In this document: positions 45,622-57,590 of the stretch, one piece after another
Layout: each line of letters opens with the position of its first letter
Numbering within the stretch: position 1 is the stretch's first letter
Assembly (NCBI GenBank): GCA_003415625.1
Contig: PYIU01000006.1
Coordinates: 4,154,001 to 4,218,000, forward strand
DNA: 64,000 bases
Direction of reading: 5' to 3'
Source of the DNA: Aquanectria penicillioides
Taxonomy: Eukaryota; Ascomycota; Sordariomycetes; Hypocreales; Nectriaceae
Translations under genes and position numbers: made by a program
Notes under the pieces: generated by a model
What the model saw: the letters and a program-made list of their open reading frames with translations, nothing else
Told to the model about the DNA's origin: nothing
Database searches by the model: none

Positions 45622-47129
45622 CTATTCTTTACCATTACCGTTTATCCCAGTGGTCTGAAGATGATCCATAGCTTTTTGCATGTATTTCTTCCGAAGGAAA
45701 GCCCAAGCGACGACAAGACCGGAGATTAAAAATGTAAGAGGAATTGTAACAACCCAGAACAAAATAAACTGCGGTCTGATGGGAACCATAATGGATGTGG
45801 TTGTGCTTGAAACGGATTCCCAATCAAAAAGTGGTGTAGAGAAAAGTGCCGCTACGAAATTAGCTGGCAAAAATATTAAAGCCACAATCGCGAGAATTTT
45901 CATTGATGACGAATCCTGGATGCCGATAATAGCAGTGGCTTGTGTGGCATGGGCAATTTGGAGGCTGATTGCGTTGTCTTGTTGCGCCGTAAGATGGAAG
46001 GCCTAAAACTCAAGCGTCAGTCGTTATAGAGTTTTTGCAGTGCATAAAAGAGACTTACAGCGTTCAATTGCACATCAACCCTGGCCCTTGTAAACTCGTT
46101 TTCCAACACTTGCATGTCAAGTCGTTTATCCATCACACTCGTGTGGTGCCGGAGCGTCCTCGCTCCGGCGGCCTCGTCTGGATCAGACAAGCCATGTTGC
46201 TTCCGACTATAGCCCATAAAGGCGTGGTCCTGGATAAACCGGTGGACTTCTCGAAGGAAAGTGATTTTCCGAGCTGTTCCAGCTAGCTTGGTGGCATAGC
46301 CACTCATAGATGCTGACAATTGAAGCAAGTCGCCTGGAGCGGGAGGCTCGTGACGATGCCTAAAGCAGTGATGCCCCGTCCGGACTTCAACACGTCTAAT
46401 GGCAGTCTTGACGAGTTGGTGTATCATATCGATGCGAAAACTCAGGTGCAAACTAGAAATAAGAGCTGGGAACATCGCATGTGAAGTCAACTCAATTCCC
46501 CATTTGCGTTCAATGAGCATTAGCAAATTATCGAACTCTTTTGTTCCAACTAAGAAGATTCCAGATGTGCGAATATTGGACTCCTCTAGGCCAAAAGTAG
46601 GCGTGACTGGAGGCGTATCTCCATAAATACCAGGGTTAGGAGTGAAGGCTGACGGGATAACATGTGTCCATATAGCGGCAAGCTTGGGATGATTGGCTAT
46701 TGTAAAGGTGTGAATATCAACATGGTCAGTTGTTTCGACTGGAAGTTCGCTTATGCCTGCTGGACAACTCATTGCGTAGTCAAAGGCCTCCTGGAGTTGA
46801 AAGTGTCTGAGTATTCGGAAAAGGCATGTGCCAGTGGAATATTGAGGTAGTTCCTTGGAACCTCCGCTAATAACAACCATCTTGAATAAACACGTCCAGA
46901 CATTTCCTTGGCTATCAAGCTCAGTTGGGTGTTTGTGAAGCCATGCTTGGAGATTCTGCTCTTGAAGAATTTCTTGTTGAACTCTCTGGTTCATTGACAG
47001 GCTATTCCCCCAGATTTCAATGCCCTGGAACCGAGACCATGCAAATTTTTCTGTGCCCCAGAGGTCGTGAGACGCAAAGTGCTGGAAAATTTCACCCATG
47101 ATGCTAACAAGGGGCTGGGTTTTTTTCAT
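45622..47129 (-). CDS. CorA-like two-span membrane protein
   Basis: Two exons (47129-46059, 46002-45622; intron 56 bp, GTAAGT) give 483 aa. ATG at 47096 is an alternative start. The N-terminal 300 residues are soluble and unrecognised (HFASHDLWGTEKFAWSRFQG, DHVDIHTFTIANHP). Near the C-terminus a helical stretch leads to SSSMKILAIVALIFLPANFV and FILFWVVTIPLTFLISGLVV, two membrane helices separated by a short loop. This layout, with the DSSSMK and FLPANFVA segments, is that of the fungal CorA-like (Mg2+ transporter-like) family. The GMN motif of true CorA channels is not seen, so ion transport is not implied. An upstream exon cannot be ruled out. Confidence 0.75.
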
Positions 47130-47922
47130 TCACGCAAACTCAATCGGTTGGGTGCCTATGGAGAAGCGACGAAGGAAAGAACATAGGCGGGGATCTCAGC
47201 CTTTTCTACTTGGTCGGCTGAAAAATACACTTTGCCATGCACGACGATTTCCAAATGAGATTGATTGGTGAGGCGTTGAAAACAGACACTGACGTGTGAT
47301 AATATGCAGCCAAGGCGACAGTACGAATTTCTATGCATACTTATTGGTTTAAAATCTTTGCCTTCGTCTCTTAAGCATGCGTCATAGAATCAGGACATAA
47401 TTTCCCCAAGTTACCCAAACTCACTGGACGTAATTTCATCCTTCGGGATGGGCTGCTGATTTCCAATCTCACTAACACACTTCTTGACCTCGCTCCGCTA
47501 CCATTGCCTCAAACACAACATAGTCATATGCTACAAATCAAAGCCAGAATACTCGATACTGAAAGCAAGTCCATGCTATTTTCGCCATTTTTAGAAGGCC
47601 AGCTTTGCGCCATGATATCTATCAGCAGAACAGGATTACAACCTTCTTCTGTAGGTTACTTTTGATGGAATTTGCTCCGTGTGCCGAGGTAGCAGTTTTC
47701 CAAATCACATCGACCTATTGGTAAGGTTGCTGTATGACTACCAACGTGAAGAAGACTTCCTGCTTCGTACGGTATTCTGTATCTAACAAATCCTTGACCA
47801 ATACTATGAGAAATGTGGTATGTGGTATGTGATACAGGGAAGAACAAACAATTATTTATCGTCTATGGAAAGATAACATTAGGCCTCAGAAGGAAGGTGA
47901 ATTAACCCTCACTGTGGCTCGA
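47130..47922. other. Intergenic, no gene recognised
   Basis: A short minus-strand frame (47156-47338) lies just upstream of the CorA-like gene and might be an extra exon, but no splice junction joins them convincingly. Confidence 0.35.
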
Positions 47923-49743
47923 TCACAAATGTGACGGATGCTCTGGATTTGGGTGGCTCACAAATCGCCTCCATCTCTCAGCGTCGTCGGCTTGCCGGGC
48001 TCTCGCATAATGAAGCAGAGCACTGGCGCACTCTTCGATTTTTCTCGCCACGTCCTGACCATGTGCCTGAGAAACACAGTATGATTCCGTGAGTTGAAAA
48101 ATCGTGTCATACGTCAAGTATTTATACTTCTCTGGTTTGAAACCCCCTTTGCGCGTTTCCTTTAGATGCTCGCCAGCCTCTTGTTCCAGAGTGCTGTACC
48201 ACTCAGGCCGTTCGATAGGTTCAGTCGCGTCAGACGAAGAGGACCCTGAGCTGCTGGTTGGAAATTTCGGCAATTTTTCTTTGAAGGATTTCCATAAACT
48301 TATTTTCCGCTCCCTTTTGCACTCACACGTCTTCACAATCCGGAGACCCCTGTGTCCATCGATGCCCTCTCCTTGTGGCACGTCGAACCGGAAATAAGCC
48401 GAGTTATTCGAAAGTGCCACATTCTCTGTATTTGTATGGGCTTCTCGAGTTTTGGTGATTTCATCTTTGCCACGTTTGTACGCTTTATATGCGCCCAGCG
48501 GGGTTCTAGAAACACCGAACAAGCTTGTTCCCTGTCTCTTTTCACCACACCCCAAGCTCACGAGCAAAGCCACATCGCCATTATGGGGATTTTTGTAGTT
48601 CGACATCCACTTTGCCTCGTTCCAGGCAATGGTGCTGGGGTTATTGTTGCCCGCGCCGCCGTCAATGAATTCATCAGGACCAATCTGCATGCTAGGAAAG
48701 TAAGAAGGTGCTGCGGAGGTCGCATAGCAAGCTTCCCATATCTTAACACCTCCCTCAGACGCCAAGGTTCCCGGGTTTAGCTCGCTTCGGTGCTCACTAA
48801 ATCGCGGGGAATGATTGTAGCTCCGAAAAAGGTGGGTGGCTTCCAATCCGTTTTCTTTTCGCATTGCAACGACGCCCCTGTATTGATAGAAGTTGTCAGT
48901 TTCGAGGTTCCCATCAGAGTTGTAGTAGAAAGGAAGCGACTTACACCTTGCATGAATGATTTTCGGTATACTCATTCTCTTTGTAATGAATATCATCGAC
49001 ATCTTGACCTTCAGAGTAGTCGTGTTGTCTGAGCAGCTCTTTGTCTGCCCTCCAGCGATAACGACCGCCTTGGGGGTTACAACCGCAGTTCTCCCTAACA
49101 ACATCCAAAATAGCGCTTTTAAGCTTTCCCGCGCTGGTTGATCCTCCTCGCGGAACAGTTTTAAAAACCTTGTTCCCAAGTCGCCAATAGGCCTTGATGC
49201 ATTCATCAATACTCATCCTAAGCCGCCCTAGCATAACTGAGATGAGACTAATAACAAGTTAAAATGACGAAATAAGCCAGATTATTAAGGGATCATACCC
49301 TCCTGTACTCGTCCCGATCATATAATCAAAGAAATAACAAGGTAAGAGAAGGCTTCTCTGAGGAGAAGCAGTGTCCGATGATGCTTGAGAACCCTCAGGT
49401 TGACTTCCCATCTGCGCTTGGAGGGCGATCAAAGTCGGGTCGTTACCCTCCCTCTCGATAAGTTCTTGAACCTTAGTCATTATTTGGCGCAAAATGAATA
49501 GTTCCGAAAGACCACGAATTCCACCCCGTCTATTATTAGGGTCAAAATTAGTCAGTACTGTTAGCTATGGCTAACTAGCAACCGGCGCTTACCTAGGGAT
49601 AGAACAATAGGTGTCCAGGGGTCATCCTTCCATGGCATTTGAATCCTTCCAGTGTTAGACCTGATAATTCTTTGGTTTGGTGGGGGTGTTGACGTGTGGT
49701 TATCGTTTGTGTCTACAGCATCAATCTCTTCCACAGAAGACAT
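47923..49743 (-). CDS. Patatin-like phospholipase, with an apparent one-base frameshift
   Basis: Four exons (49743-49593, 49529-49299, 49247-48945, 48877-47923) sum to 1640 nt; one more base would give 546 aa. The catalytic signatures are the oxyanion loop GGIRGLS, the nucleophile elbow GTSTGG (split by the 49248-49298 intron), and the Asp motif FIDGGAGNNNPS. Patatins use a Ser-Asp dyad to release fatty acids from membrane lipids. The first exon ends VLSL-G; joining it to exon 2 needs G5 to give DGGGIRG, but only G4 is present (49524-49527). The C-terminal 150 residues carry no NB-ARC or repeats, so it is a free-standing patatin, not an NLR. A read error at the G run is as likely as a true lesion. 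Confidence 0.8.
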
Positions 49744-50521
49744 GCTGATAATTAGGCAGCAAGTAATCTAAAATAATGGTCAGTTTTGAACACTAAGGTT
49801 TCAAGCAATGAGTCAACTTCGAGTAGGATAAATTAGGATAAGGACGCAGTTGTGAAAATAACCATGCTCAAGACTGCAAAGCCTATTTTAAGGCTCCCCT
49901 CTGAGAATTGGAAAATCAGGCTGGGAGATTTCGGCGCCAAAATACCCCTTTTCGGTAAAGGGCTGAGAAGATGCATACAAATTGGGGGTGGCGGCGATCA
50001 CATGTTAAGAAAGGGGCTACATAATCAGGCTGTGATAGTCTCGTTGAAACTCTTGAGATATACAATTCCCGTGTTTGGAAACTTTCATCTCGGGTTTACA
50101 CCAGCAGCCTTTCTAGCAGGTAAATTAGATAGCAGCTAATAAGCCCCATCCACGAGGCGGACCAGAATCTAAAATAGTTGACATAAACACTCGGGCCTCT
50201 TCTTACCATGGCTGGGGAATACATTTTTTCCATTGGACAAAGCCCTGGCCGGAATCTGCCTCGGCTACGTGGGATGTGTCAATATTTGCTGCGGCGAGCA
50301 AAAATGTGGCTTTGTGATACGCCACCAACCGCCTATGAGCTATTTAAGACACGAGACAAGGACACGAGACAGGGGATAGTCATCAGACCCTTTTACATAA
50401 CTGTATACATCGCCTTTCAATTGCGTTTATTCAAATACCCCAAGCCCCCCTCTGGTAAAAATCTTTGCAAAATCTCTTCTTCACTGCTGTTTTGTCCAAC
50501 TAAACCCGAAAATTCATCACC
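49744..50521. other. Intergenic between divergent genes
   Basis: Promoter region of the patatin gene (-) and of the small ORF at 50522 (+). Nothing else recognised. Confidence 0.4.
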
Positions 50522-50914
50522 ATGACCCAACAAAGAACAAACTCAAATGGGTCGAACTCCAGCTCATCCACAGCAAGCTCATCTAGAGACCGGATCGTCG
50601 TATTTCAGCTTGATGATGACAAGAGGCGGACTGTAAACCGAAGCAAGTTGGAGGGAGAGCAGATGAAGCGTCAGACACCCCATTGCTCACCATTTCACCG
50701 GTTTGGCGAAGATCAAGAGCTAACAATCCGATTCATAGACAAGTACCAATACAACATCAAACGATGGCAACGCCGTGTTGATGTCAATATTCCTGGCGAC
50801 GAGAAGATGGGGGAGGCCAACACTCATGTAGCGACCATCTCTGTACCGACGTATGCTTGGGTGGGTCGCATATTTGGCCAATACAAGGAAATGTGGGCGG
50901 TAACCAAAGCGTGA
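50522..50914 (+). CDS. Small hypothetical protein
   Basis: A 130-codon ORF with a Ser/Asn-rich start (SNGSNSSSSTASSSRDR), a charged middle (VFQLDDDKRRTVNRSKLEGE) and a more globular end (LTIRFIDKYQYNIKRWQRRV, VPTYAWVGRIFGQYKEMW). No signal peptide, membrane span or known domain. The composition looks protein-like rather than random, and the ATG follows a clean AAAATTCATCACC leader. No family recognised. Confidence 0.4.
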   Translation: MTQQRTNSNGSNSSSSTASSSRDRIVVFQLDDDKRRTVNRSKLEGEQMKRQTPHCSPFHRFGEDQELTIRFIDKYQYNIKRWQRRVDVNIPGDEKMGEANTHVATISVPTYAWVGRIFGQYKEMWAVTKA

Positions 50915-53900
50915 TCGGCAGCTGAATCGCGCCCTTCGCCGGATTGTCGGAAGGAGAATAACTTGGAATTAGTAAGGCGTCAATGGACAACAACCTGTAC
51001 AGCGTGTTATTTTCTCAATACCAAATTTCCATCTGACCTGTATCGTCGTAATTTTAACCCTCCATTACCATTTGTAATGCTAGCGTTGGCCTCCCCCCGT
51101 ACTACACATTTGCGTAGTGAAAGCCATTCATCCAGCTGCCCATTGGGTGCTGCAGGTGGTGGGTGACTTCAGCCTGAAATTTACAAGTGACCTACAGTGG
51201 CGAATAGAATGCTTTTTCTTTCTATGAGGCCCGACATGTCTCACTTGGAGACGCCAAGGCAGACTGTCACCCGTCAACATTACTAAAACAGGCAATTGGA
51301 AATTGCAACAAAGAAAGTTGAAATCTAAACACTGTGATTCTTAGGCTTACACCCCCCCTCGCGTTGGCGTGAAGATGACCGATACGGCAGCCAAGATAAA
51401 CAGATCCCCAATAAATCCCTTGCCTGAGACCTCCAGTGGCAATTCTATTTTGCAGGGTAAAGGGGCTTGCCACTCGCTTTGTGCAATGGTAAATTCTCGC
51501 GTTCTGTGCAAAGGTCACACCCGTTTGCTTGGTACCTGTACGCCACATTAAGGAATCATCCAAGGCAGGCCAGTTATCGTACGGTACTGCTATTAGTGTG
51601 GCAACCTCTCCAATTGGGTATGTTTCATTACATAAATATGTGGTGTTATCTCGGTTGTGCAAAAGCACCAAGAAGGCTAGATGGCAGATTATTGCCAATG
51701 ATTGCATATTCCCTAGCGGTGTACTATTGAAAATGTTCCGTGTGGGTGGATGGAGAAAAGATCGCACCCATACACCAAAAAAAACTGTTTAGGCCACTGT
51801 TGACTGAACAACTAGATATGATAGGAAATGAAGTTGTGGGCACTTCGTCAGCCATTAATCGCTTTTCCTTGTCAAGACTAAATTGATCTATGAGTTGAAT
51901 GGCAACAATTTCCGATGATAGAAAGCTAGAAGTAATTCCAATTATTCCATGCGAAGTAATCAACTTTCGGTGTGTCTGCCACAGGACAGACATTGCTGAT
52001 GGTATTTGTGGACAATCCAACACTGTATAGGCAATTAACTTGGAATTTTCTGCCGTTTATAATTCCTCTCCCGCATTTTGGCCACTACTAGATAGGCGAT
52101 TCCCGTCCAGTAAGCATAATGCATTCCAGCCATCCCAGGCAATCGGAGAGCATACGTTGTGTATGCCATGCCTAAAGTTTGCCAAATTTCCAATGCTACT
52201 AGGTTGTCCTTGTCCCCATTAAAACTACAATGTTCCTCGGCATTTTGAAGCATGCATTATACATTCTTTTGTTAATTGTTTGGTACGGTAGGCAATAGTA
52301 CTGCCAACCTGTGTTAACTCTTTTGTTCTTTATCCTGCTCCCCCTAGAAATGGGGGCTGAGCTGACTTGTACTATCGAAAAAGACATAAATACATTCTTT
52401 ATCCAATTTCATATAGTTAGCCTACAATAAATGCTAAAGCAAATCTACATCTATTTTGTTGGTAGAAGGGGACACTGGCCAAAACACACACCCCACCCAG
52501 AATGGTATAGAGTAAGCAGATTCGGTGATGACCGAATAGCCTTTCCAAGCAGCTGCAAACAACTTAGGAGAGTGTTAGAGCATTTGATCAGAAGCTCTAG
52601 AGTGCCCCTAAAAGAAAAGAAAAAGGAAAATAAAGCAGGAAGTCATAAATAAAGGAATGTTATAAGGGGGCTGCATCGGGACTTCAACCGAGCCTAAATG
52701 CAAGGAATTTAGGATTTTAAAAATAAGAATTGGTTAAAGAAAACTGCCTGTGTAACAAAGACGGGTGACATACCGGCTTGCACAATAGACCAGTCGCCGC
52801 TACGGCAAAAGATCCAGCAGTAATCGCAGTCGCCGCGATTGCTGAGTGTCACATATCCGTATATAACGCACCGGTCGGCCGCTGCCGTACCGTTGTTACA
52901 GGAGGAGTCCGGCCCCTAGCTAACAAAGCTTAGGTCTAGGCAAAGCCTGAGCCTATAATAAGTAAATTATCTATCTCTATAATTATTCCCCTTTCTTTTA
53001 AGCCTAATCCTTTAGGCTTAAGACTACTATTGCGTATATATATATGACCCTTAACTGCTATAATTAAGTGCTCTGCTATGTTAATATAATGTTGACGAAT
53101 GAGCCATTGGATTTGAGATGCAAAGTGACACAAGAAGGCTCGGCAGGTAGCGTACATATATTGAGTGGACGAGAGCCTGGACTTCTCTCGTTCCTTGCAT
53201 TTTGACCTTGCGGGCCGTTGGTAAACGCTCCAAGCCACACCTTGCTTCAAATCAACTCTAAAATCCAACATGCGAGTCATACGAAAACGAGATAAAGGGC
53301 CGATTGAAGCGGATATGCAGAGATCCCACATCCCAACTTCAACTCGGTACAGGGGGTGCTTGCAGTACTAGGCCCGAAGCGTCCTACTACCGATTTTTCA
53401 ACCCCACCCGGACGCCGCTCTCAGCCAACTTAGTCGAGATCCGTCAGTTCAATCGCCCACTCCCCCTCATTCATTACTGGCAAGGAGGTAAAGCTTGGAC
53501 TCGGATATACGGAATTCATGATTCCGCTGGCGTAGTTGATTTACAGGGCCGGGAAATTTGACCATGCAGTGATATCGGGCTGAGCACTCCCGCCAAGGCA
53601 GCATTATCCACAGGGCCGACAAGATGGAAACTAACACATCAGGCTTGAGAGTATTTGTAATGTCGGAGGAACATCCAGCAGGTATTATTCATCAAATATT
53701 ACAAACCAAGTTTTATGGCATGGTAGGAGTTCTAGCGGTAGCGGTTTGGAAGTTGTCACGATCCATGAGTGGGCATCATCGAAGGACATAAGTTCGACGA
53801 TAAACCCGAGACTCAGTCTAATCAAGTACTAAATCGCCTTGCTAATCAAGAGAGAAACATTTAAAACCCTTGGATTTCATTTACAATCCCACTGTCAACC
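50915..53900. other. Gene-poor stretch with possible relics and repeat remnants
   Basis: About 3 kb without an intact gene. On the minus strand, 51290-52253 holds consecutive hydrophobic frames (for example MQSLAIICHLAFLVLL and GMHYAYWTGIAYLVVA) that could be a decayed membrane protein, but I cannot name it. From about 52740 to 52930 there is a GC-rich patch (GTCGCCGC, GGTCGGCCGCTG), followed by an AT-rich tract to about 53090. That combination suggests a transposon remnant. No ORF with a recognisable transposase or reverse transcriptase is present. Confidence 0.35.
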
Positions 53901-55291
53901 ATGAGCAGCTACATCCGCAGATTCCCAGTGCATGGCTCCGAGCCCAGTACAAATGATAGCATGGCGGCAAGCCTGGCCAACGTGGCCGCCAAGGGCGTCC
54001 CGTATTTCACACCTGAGCAAAGTCCTCCTGTTGGAAGTGCCTTGGACCCTCAACCAAACGGCAAGCCTACGCCAAAACTTTTTTCTCCGTTGCACATCCG
54101 GGGCATTACGATGCCGAACCGTATTTGGGTTAGCCCAATGTGCACATATAGCTCCCACGAGGGATTCCATACACCTTGGCATCTAGCTCACTACGGCAGT
54201 TTCACTCAACGCGGAGTAAGTTGCGGCTCCTTAGCTTGGCTGATTAAGAAATTCTAATCTCACAATAACAGCCTGGTCTGGTCATGGTCGAGGCCACCGC
54301 TGTCCAGGCCAACGGACGCATCACGCCCGAGGACTCCGGCATCTGGCTTGATGCGCACGTGGAAAATCTGAAGCACACTGTTGATCTGGCGCATAGCCAA
54401 AACGCTCTCATTGCCATTCAGCTTGGCCATGCTGGCCGAAAGGCCAACACTGTTGCTCCTTGGATAAATGCCGGAAAGAGTGCCCCACGCCATCTCCACG
54501 GATGGCCTGATGATGTTGTCGGGCCCAGCGACGAGCCATGGGATGACAACTTCGCAGTCCCTCGCTCCATGACCCTGGAAGAGATCCAGCAGCTGAAAGC
54601 AGACTTTGTCAGCGGCGCGAAGAGGGCCATAGCCGCTGGTTTTGATGCCATCGAGCTCCATTTTGCCCACGGTTACCTCGTCGCCAGCTTCATGACTCCG
54701 GCAGTCAACAAGCGAACAGACGCATATGGAGGAAGCTTCGAGAACAGAACCCGTCTAGCGATCGAGATCGCCGAAGATGTCAGAGCCATTATGCCTGACA
54801 CAATGCCACTGTTCGTCCGCATTAGCGCTTCGGACTGGCTTGATGTTAACCCCGAGTATGTGGGTGAAAGTTGGACGGTTGACCAGAGCATCAAGCTCGC
54901 TGGCCTGCTTGCAAACCGAGGTGTTGACGTTCTCGACGTCTCCAGTGCAGGTAATCACCCAATGCAAAAAATTACTGGCGGCCCAGGATATCAAGCGCCA
55001 TTTGCAAAGCTTATCAAAAAGGCCGTTGGCAACAGAATGCTTATCAGTGCGGTCGGAAGTATTCGGACTGGAGACTTCGCTGAAAAGGTCATTTCGGGTA
55101 CCAATAGCGAGGATGATACCCCGATCGATCTTATCGGAGCCGGTCGGCTGTTCCTGAAAAATCCTGGTTTGGTTTGGGCTTGGGCTGAAGATCTTGATGT
55201 TTCCATTCACACTTCGCATCAATTTGGCTGGGGCTTTGGTGGGAGGGCGACCAAGAAGATTGATATCTTGAAGCCTCTCCTTAGCGAGTAA
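53901..55291 (+). CDS. NADH:flavin oxidoreductase of the Old Yellow Enzyme family
   Basis: Two exons (53901-54215, 54272-55291; intron 56 bp, GTAAGT) give 444 aa. The protein is an FMN-dependent TIM barrel like YqjM-type ene reductases. Visible motifs are LFSPLHIRGITMPNRIWVSP with MCTYSS, LVMVEATAVQANGRIT, IQLGHAGRKA, IELHFAHGYLVASFMTPAVN and the family signature RTDAYGGSFENRTRL. Near the C-terminus, the phosphate-binding SAVGSIRTGDFAE and LIGAGRLFLKNPGL follow. These enzymes reduce activated C=C bonds with NAD(P)H. The gene is complete and converges on a zinc-cluster regulator 169 bp away. Confidence 0.93.
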
Positions 55292-55460
55292 GAACTTAGA
55301 AGACTTGATATTTCGATTATAAAGATTGGGACCTTCAATAATCGTAACTTGAATATGTGACTTGAACCTTTTGATCTTGATCTTAATTGTGCTGCACGGT
55401 TGATTTGAAATCGTCTTGGTCGAAACATGTTTGTGTATGAGCAACAAAGGAAGGGGTTTC

Positions 55461-57590
55461 CTATGATCGATCTGAAGTGCGCGGAAAGATGTCTAGCATG
55501 TACAAGAAATCTTCCATGGGCACAGCAGAATCTCCATCGAATGCCAGGTCTGTCATGTGGTCGTATTGGTGGGTGTCCTGGTTTAGCTCTTCTATTGAGA
55601 CTGTTTCGGTGTGATCTCTTTTAGAGATTGGATCCTCATTAGGGCTTGAGCTTAACCCCTGTTCACGTCCTTGTTTGTTGGTGGAGCAAAGGAATTCAAA
55701 AACTCCCATTGCCCAATGCCCCAGGTCCCAAACCTCCCGGGCTTCATTCAGTACAATGATGCAATTGTCCAAGTTGGCTTTCGCCATTTGGGCGACCATG
55801 TTGTCATTGTTACTCATTTGACGGTAAAGCACGATTCCGGCGAGGAAAAACGCTGGGAAAAGCTCATGGGGGAGGGAGGTCACTCGAGTTTCAGTCATCA
55901 CCGTGACAGCTGTAGAAGCGATTTCCCTAGCAGCAGATACAATGGTGGCCGTATCCTCATTCTCGTCCGACTCGAGATCAACACTCCGTTCCCGTCGGAC
56001 ACAAGGATCTGTAGGGATGTGAAGGAGGATCAGATAGTAATTATACAAAAGTTCCAGTGCTGATGAGCAAAGAAAAGGACGTGGACACGGATTCCATCCA
56101 TCCAGGGCACTTTGAAACTCAGTATGCCACATTTCTAGCCGCACGTGAACGTTGGCTGACGAAGTATGGTACTGGCCGGGACCAAAGCGTCTATGTATGA
56201 CTTCTCGCAAGATGAGAGAAAGCTTTGCGATCTCGATCTGGTAAAATGCATCAATGCGGCTCTGGTGATTGAAATCGTCCGGTTTTAGTAATTCCGTGTC
56301 ACACTGGGTCAGATTGATCCGAAACGGGCGTCCAAGTAATGCAGAGCAGTGAGCATCACGCACAGCCAGCGTCCACCACAACCTTCGCAATAAACCTTCG
56401 TCTCCACGAGGGCCGTTGACGGAAGATACTGAGCGATGTAGACCCAAGGATACAGCCATGGTAACTCCTATACTAATCCATGAGCAAGGGTTCCAGTGGT
56501 TGCCCATCTGAGGGCCCCAAAAGCTGAGCATCATGACCGACTTTAGCAGGATTATTTTGTCGGTTTCATATCCCATATCAAACAAAGCCTTGGCTTTGCT
56601 GTAAAAGTGTTTTCTAGCTTCTAGTCGACAGCTAAAGCCGGACTTGTGGATTATTGACGCTTCCCCGAAGGTAGCTCCGATAAAGCAAATGGAATGTAGT
56701 AGGATCCAAGGTAGCTTCTGCTGCTTATAAACCTTCCCCAGCTCAGCCTTGTTCACAATCGAATACAGAGGATAGAATCGATCGAGAAATACGGATATTA
56801 AATCATCCAGGGCTTGTAGTTGGGGGCTATCAAATGCTCCCTTTGCTCTCAGGTACGCCAGGTCAATCTGGCTCACATGTGCCGGATGAATATCTCGCTG
56901 AATAACCTGCAGCGTCTCACTATCCCCGATTCTGTTATCGGGGTTATGGAGCGTAGGGCTAGGTTGCTGAGGGAACTCTGCGAGCGCAAAGGTCAATGGG
57001 GAAGGCTCTCCAAAGAGAAAAATGCCACATTGCCCAATGCTTGTCTGGTGACGAGTGTCGAGGAATGCCTCAAACATGGACGCCAAACTGGCCGCTTTCT
57101 CGGCCGAGGAAGCTCCTGCCCCCGATCGCTGGATATTCGGTCTCGAAATGTGAAAAGCATGGCTGGGGTCTGAAGAATCGGGTGTGGCAGAGTTGCCCAG
57201 ACGCGGGGTTGAGAGCTGCCTGTTTGGCTGCAGGTTGCTGTCCGACGGATTTGTCCTCGCCGTCTGCCGAAGGCCAGGTTGTTTGTAATTGGCCTGAGAG
57301 AGAGATCTAGGGTGTCTCGATCTTGCAGAAGAACTACCATATCCTTTGAAAACTCGTTGTTGACGATCATATCTCCCTCGTCTCGACTCAGCCCAGGAAC
57401 AATCATCACGTGTCTCTAAGCGGCAACGAGTACAAGGCAGGCCGACTTGCATCGCGTCGCATTTGACTTTGCGTTGACCGCATGGCTTGCACGCCTTTGC
57501 GGCACGGATCCGAATCCTGGGAGAGTTTGCATGCGGACTCTTCGGGCTGTTCGGGTTGGCATTTTGGCGCGGATCTCGCGACGGGTCCAT
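55461..57590 (-). CDS. Zn(II)2Cys6 transcription factor
   Basis: A single ORF of 709 aa. The N-terminal zinc cluster is ACKPCGQRKVKC...CTRCRLETRDDC, spaced X2-X6-X8-X2-X7, after a basic lead (RIRIRAAK). A Ser/Pro-rich linker is followed by the fungal transcription factor domain: FLDRFYPLYSIVNKAEL, LHSICFIGATFGE, ISIGVTMAVSLGLHRSV and GLLRRLWWTLAVRDAHCSALLGRPFRI. This resembles the CTF1/AmdR-type subgroup, which regulates catabolic genes, but orthology is not claimed. It converges with the Old Yellow Enzyme gene, and its promoter faces the NmrA-like gene across 1.2 kb. Confidence 0.9.
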   Translation of the reverse strand: MDPSRDPRQNANPNSPKSPHANSPRIRIRAAKACKPCGQRKVKCDAMQVGLPCTRCRLETRDDCSWAESRRGRYDRQQRVFKGYGSSSARSRHPRSLSQANYKQPGLRQTARTNPSDSNLQPNRQLSTPRLGNSATPDSSDPSHAFHISRPNIQRSGAGASSAEKAASLASMFEAFLDTRHQTSIGQCGIFLFGEPSPLTFALAEFPQQPSPTLHNPDNRIGDSETLQVIQRDIHPAHVSQIDLAYLRAKGAFDSPQLQALDDLISVFLDRFYPLYSIVNKAELGKVYKQQKLPWILLHSICFIGATFGEASIIHKSGFSCRLEARKHFYSKAKALFDMGYETDKIILLKSVMMLSFWGPQMGNHWNPCSWISIGVTMAVSLGLHRSVSSVNGPRGDEGLLRRLWWTLAVRDAHCSALLGRPFRINLTQCDTELLKPDDFNHQSRIDAFYQIEIAKLSLILREVIHRRFGPGQYHTSSANVHVRLEMWHTEFQSALDGWNPCPRPFLCSSALELLYNYYLILLHIPTDPCVRRERSVDLESDENEDTATIVSAAREIASTAVTVMTETRVTSLPHELFPAFFLAGIVLYRQMSNNDNMVAQMAKANLDNCIIVLNEAREVWDLGHWAMGVFEFLCSTNKQGREQGLSSSPNEDPISKRDHTETVSIEELNQDTHQYDHMTDLAFDGDSAVPMEDFLYMLDIFPRTSDRS

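Noticed and set aside
45622..47129. True CorA magnesium channel
   Set aside because: Only the two-span layout agrees; the GMN signature is not seen, so transport is not claimed.
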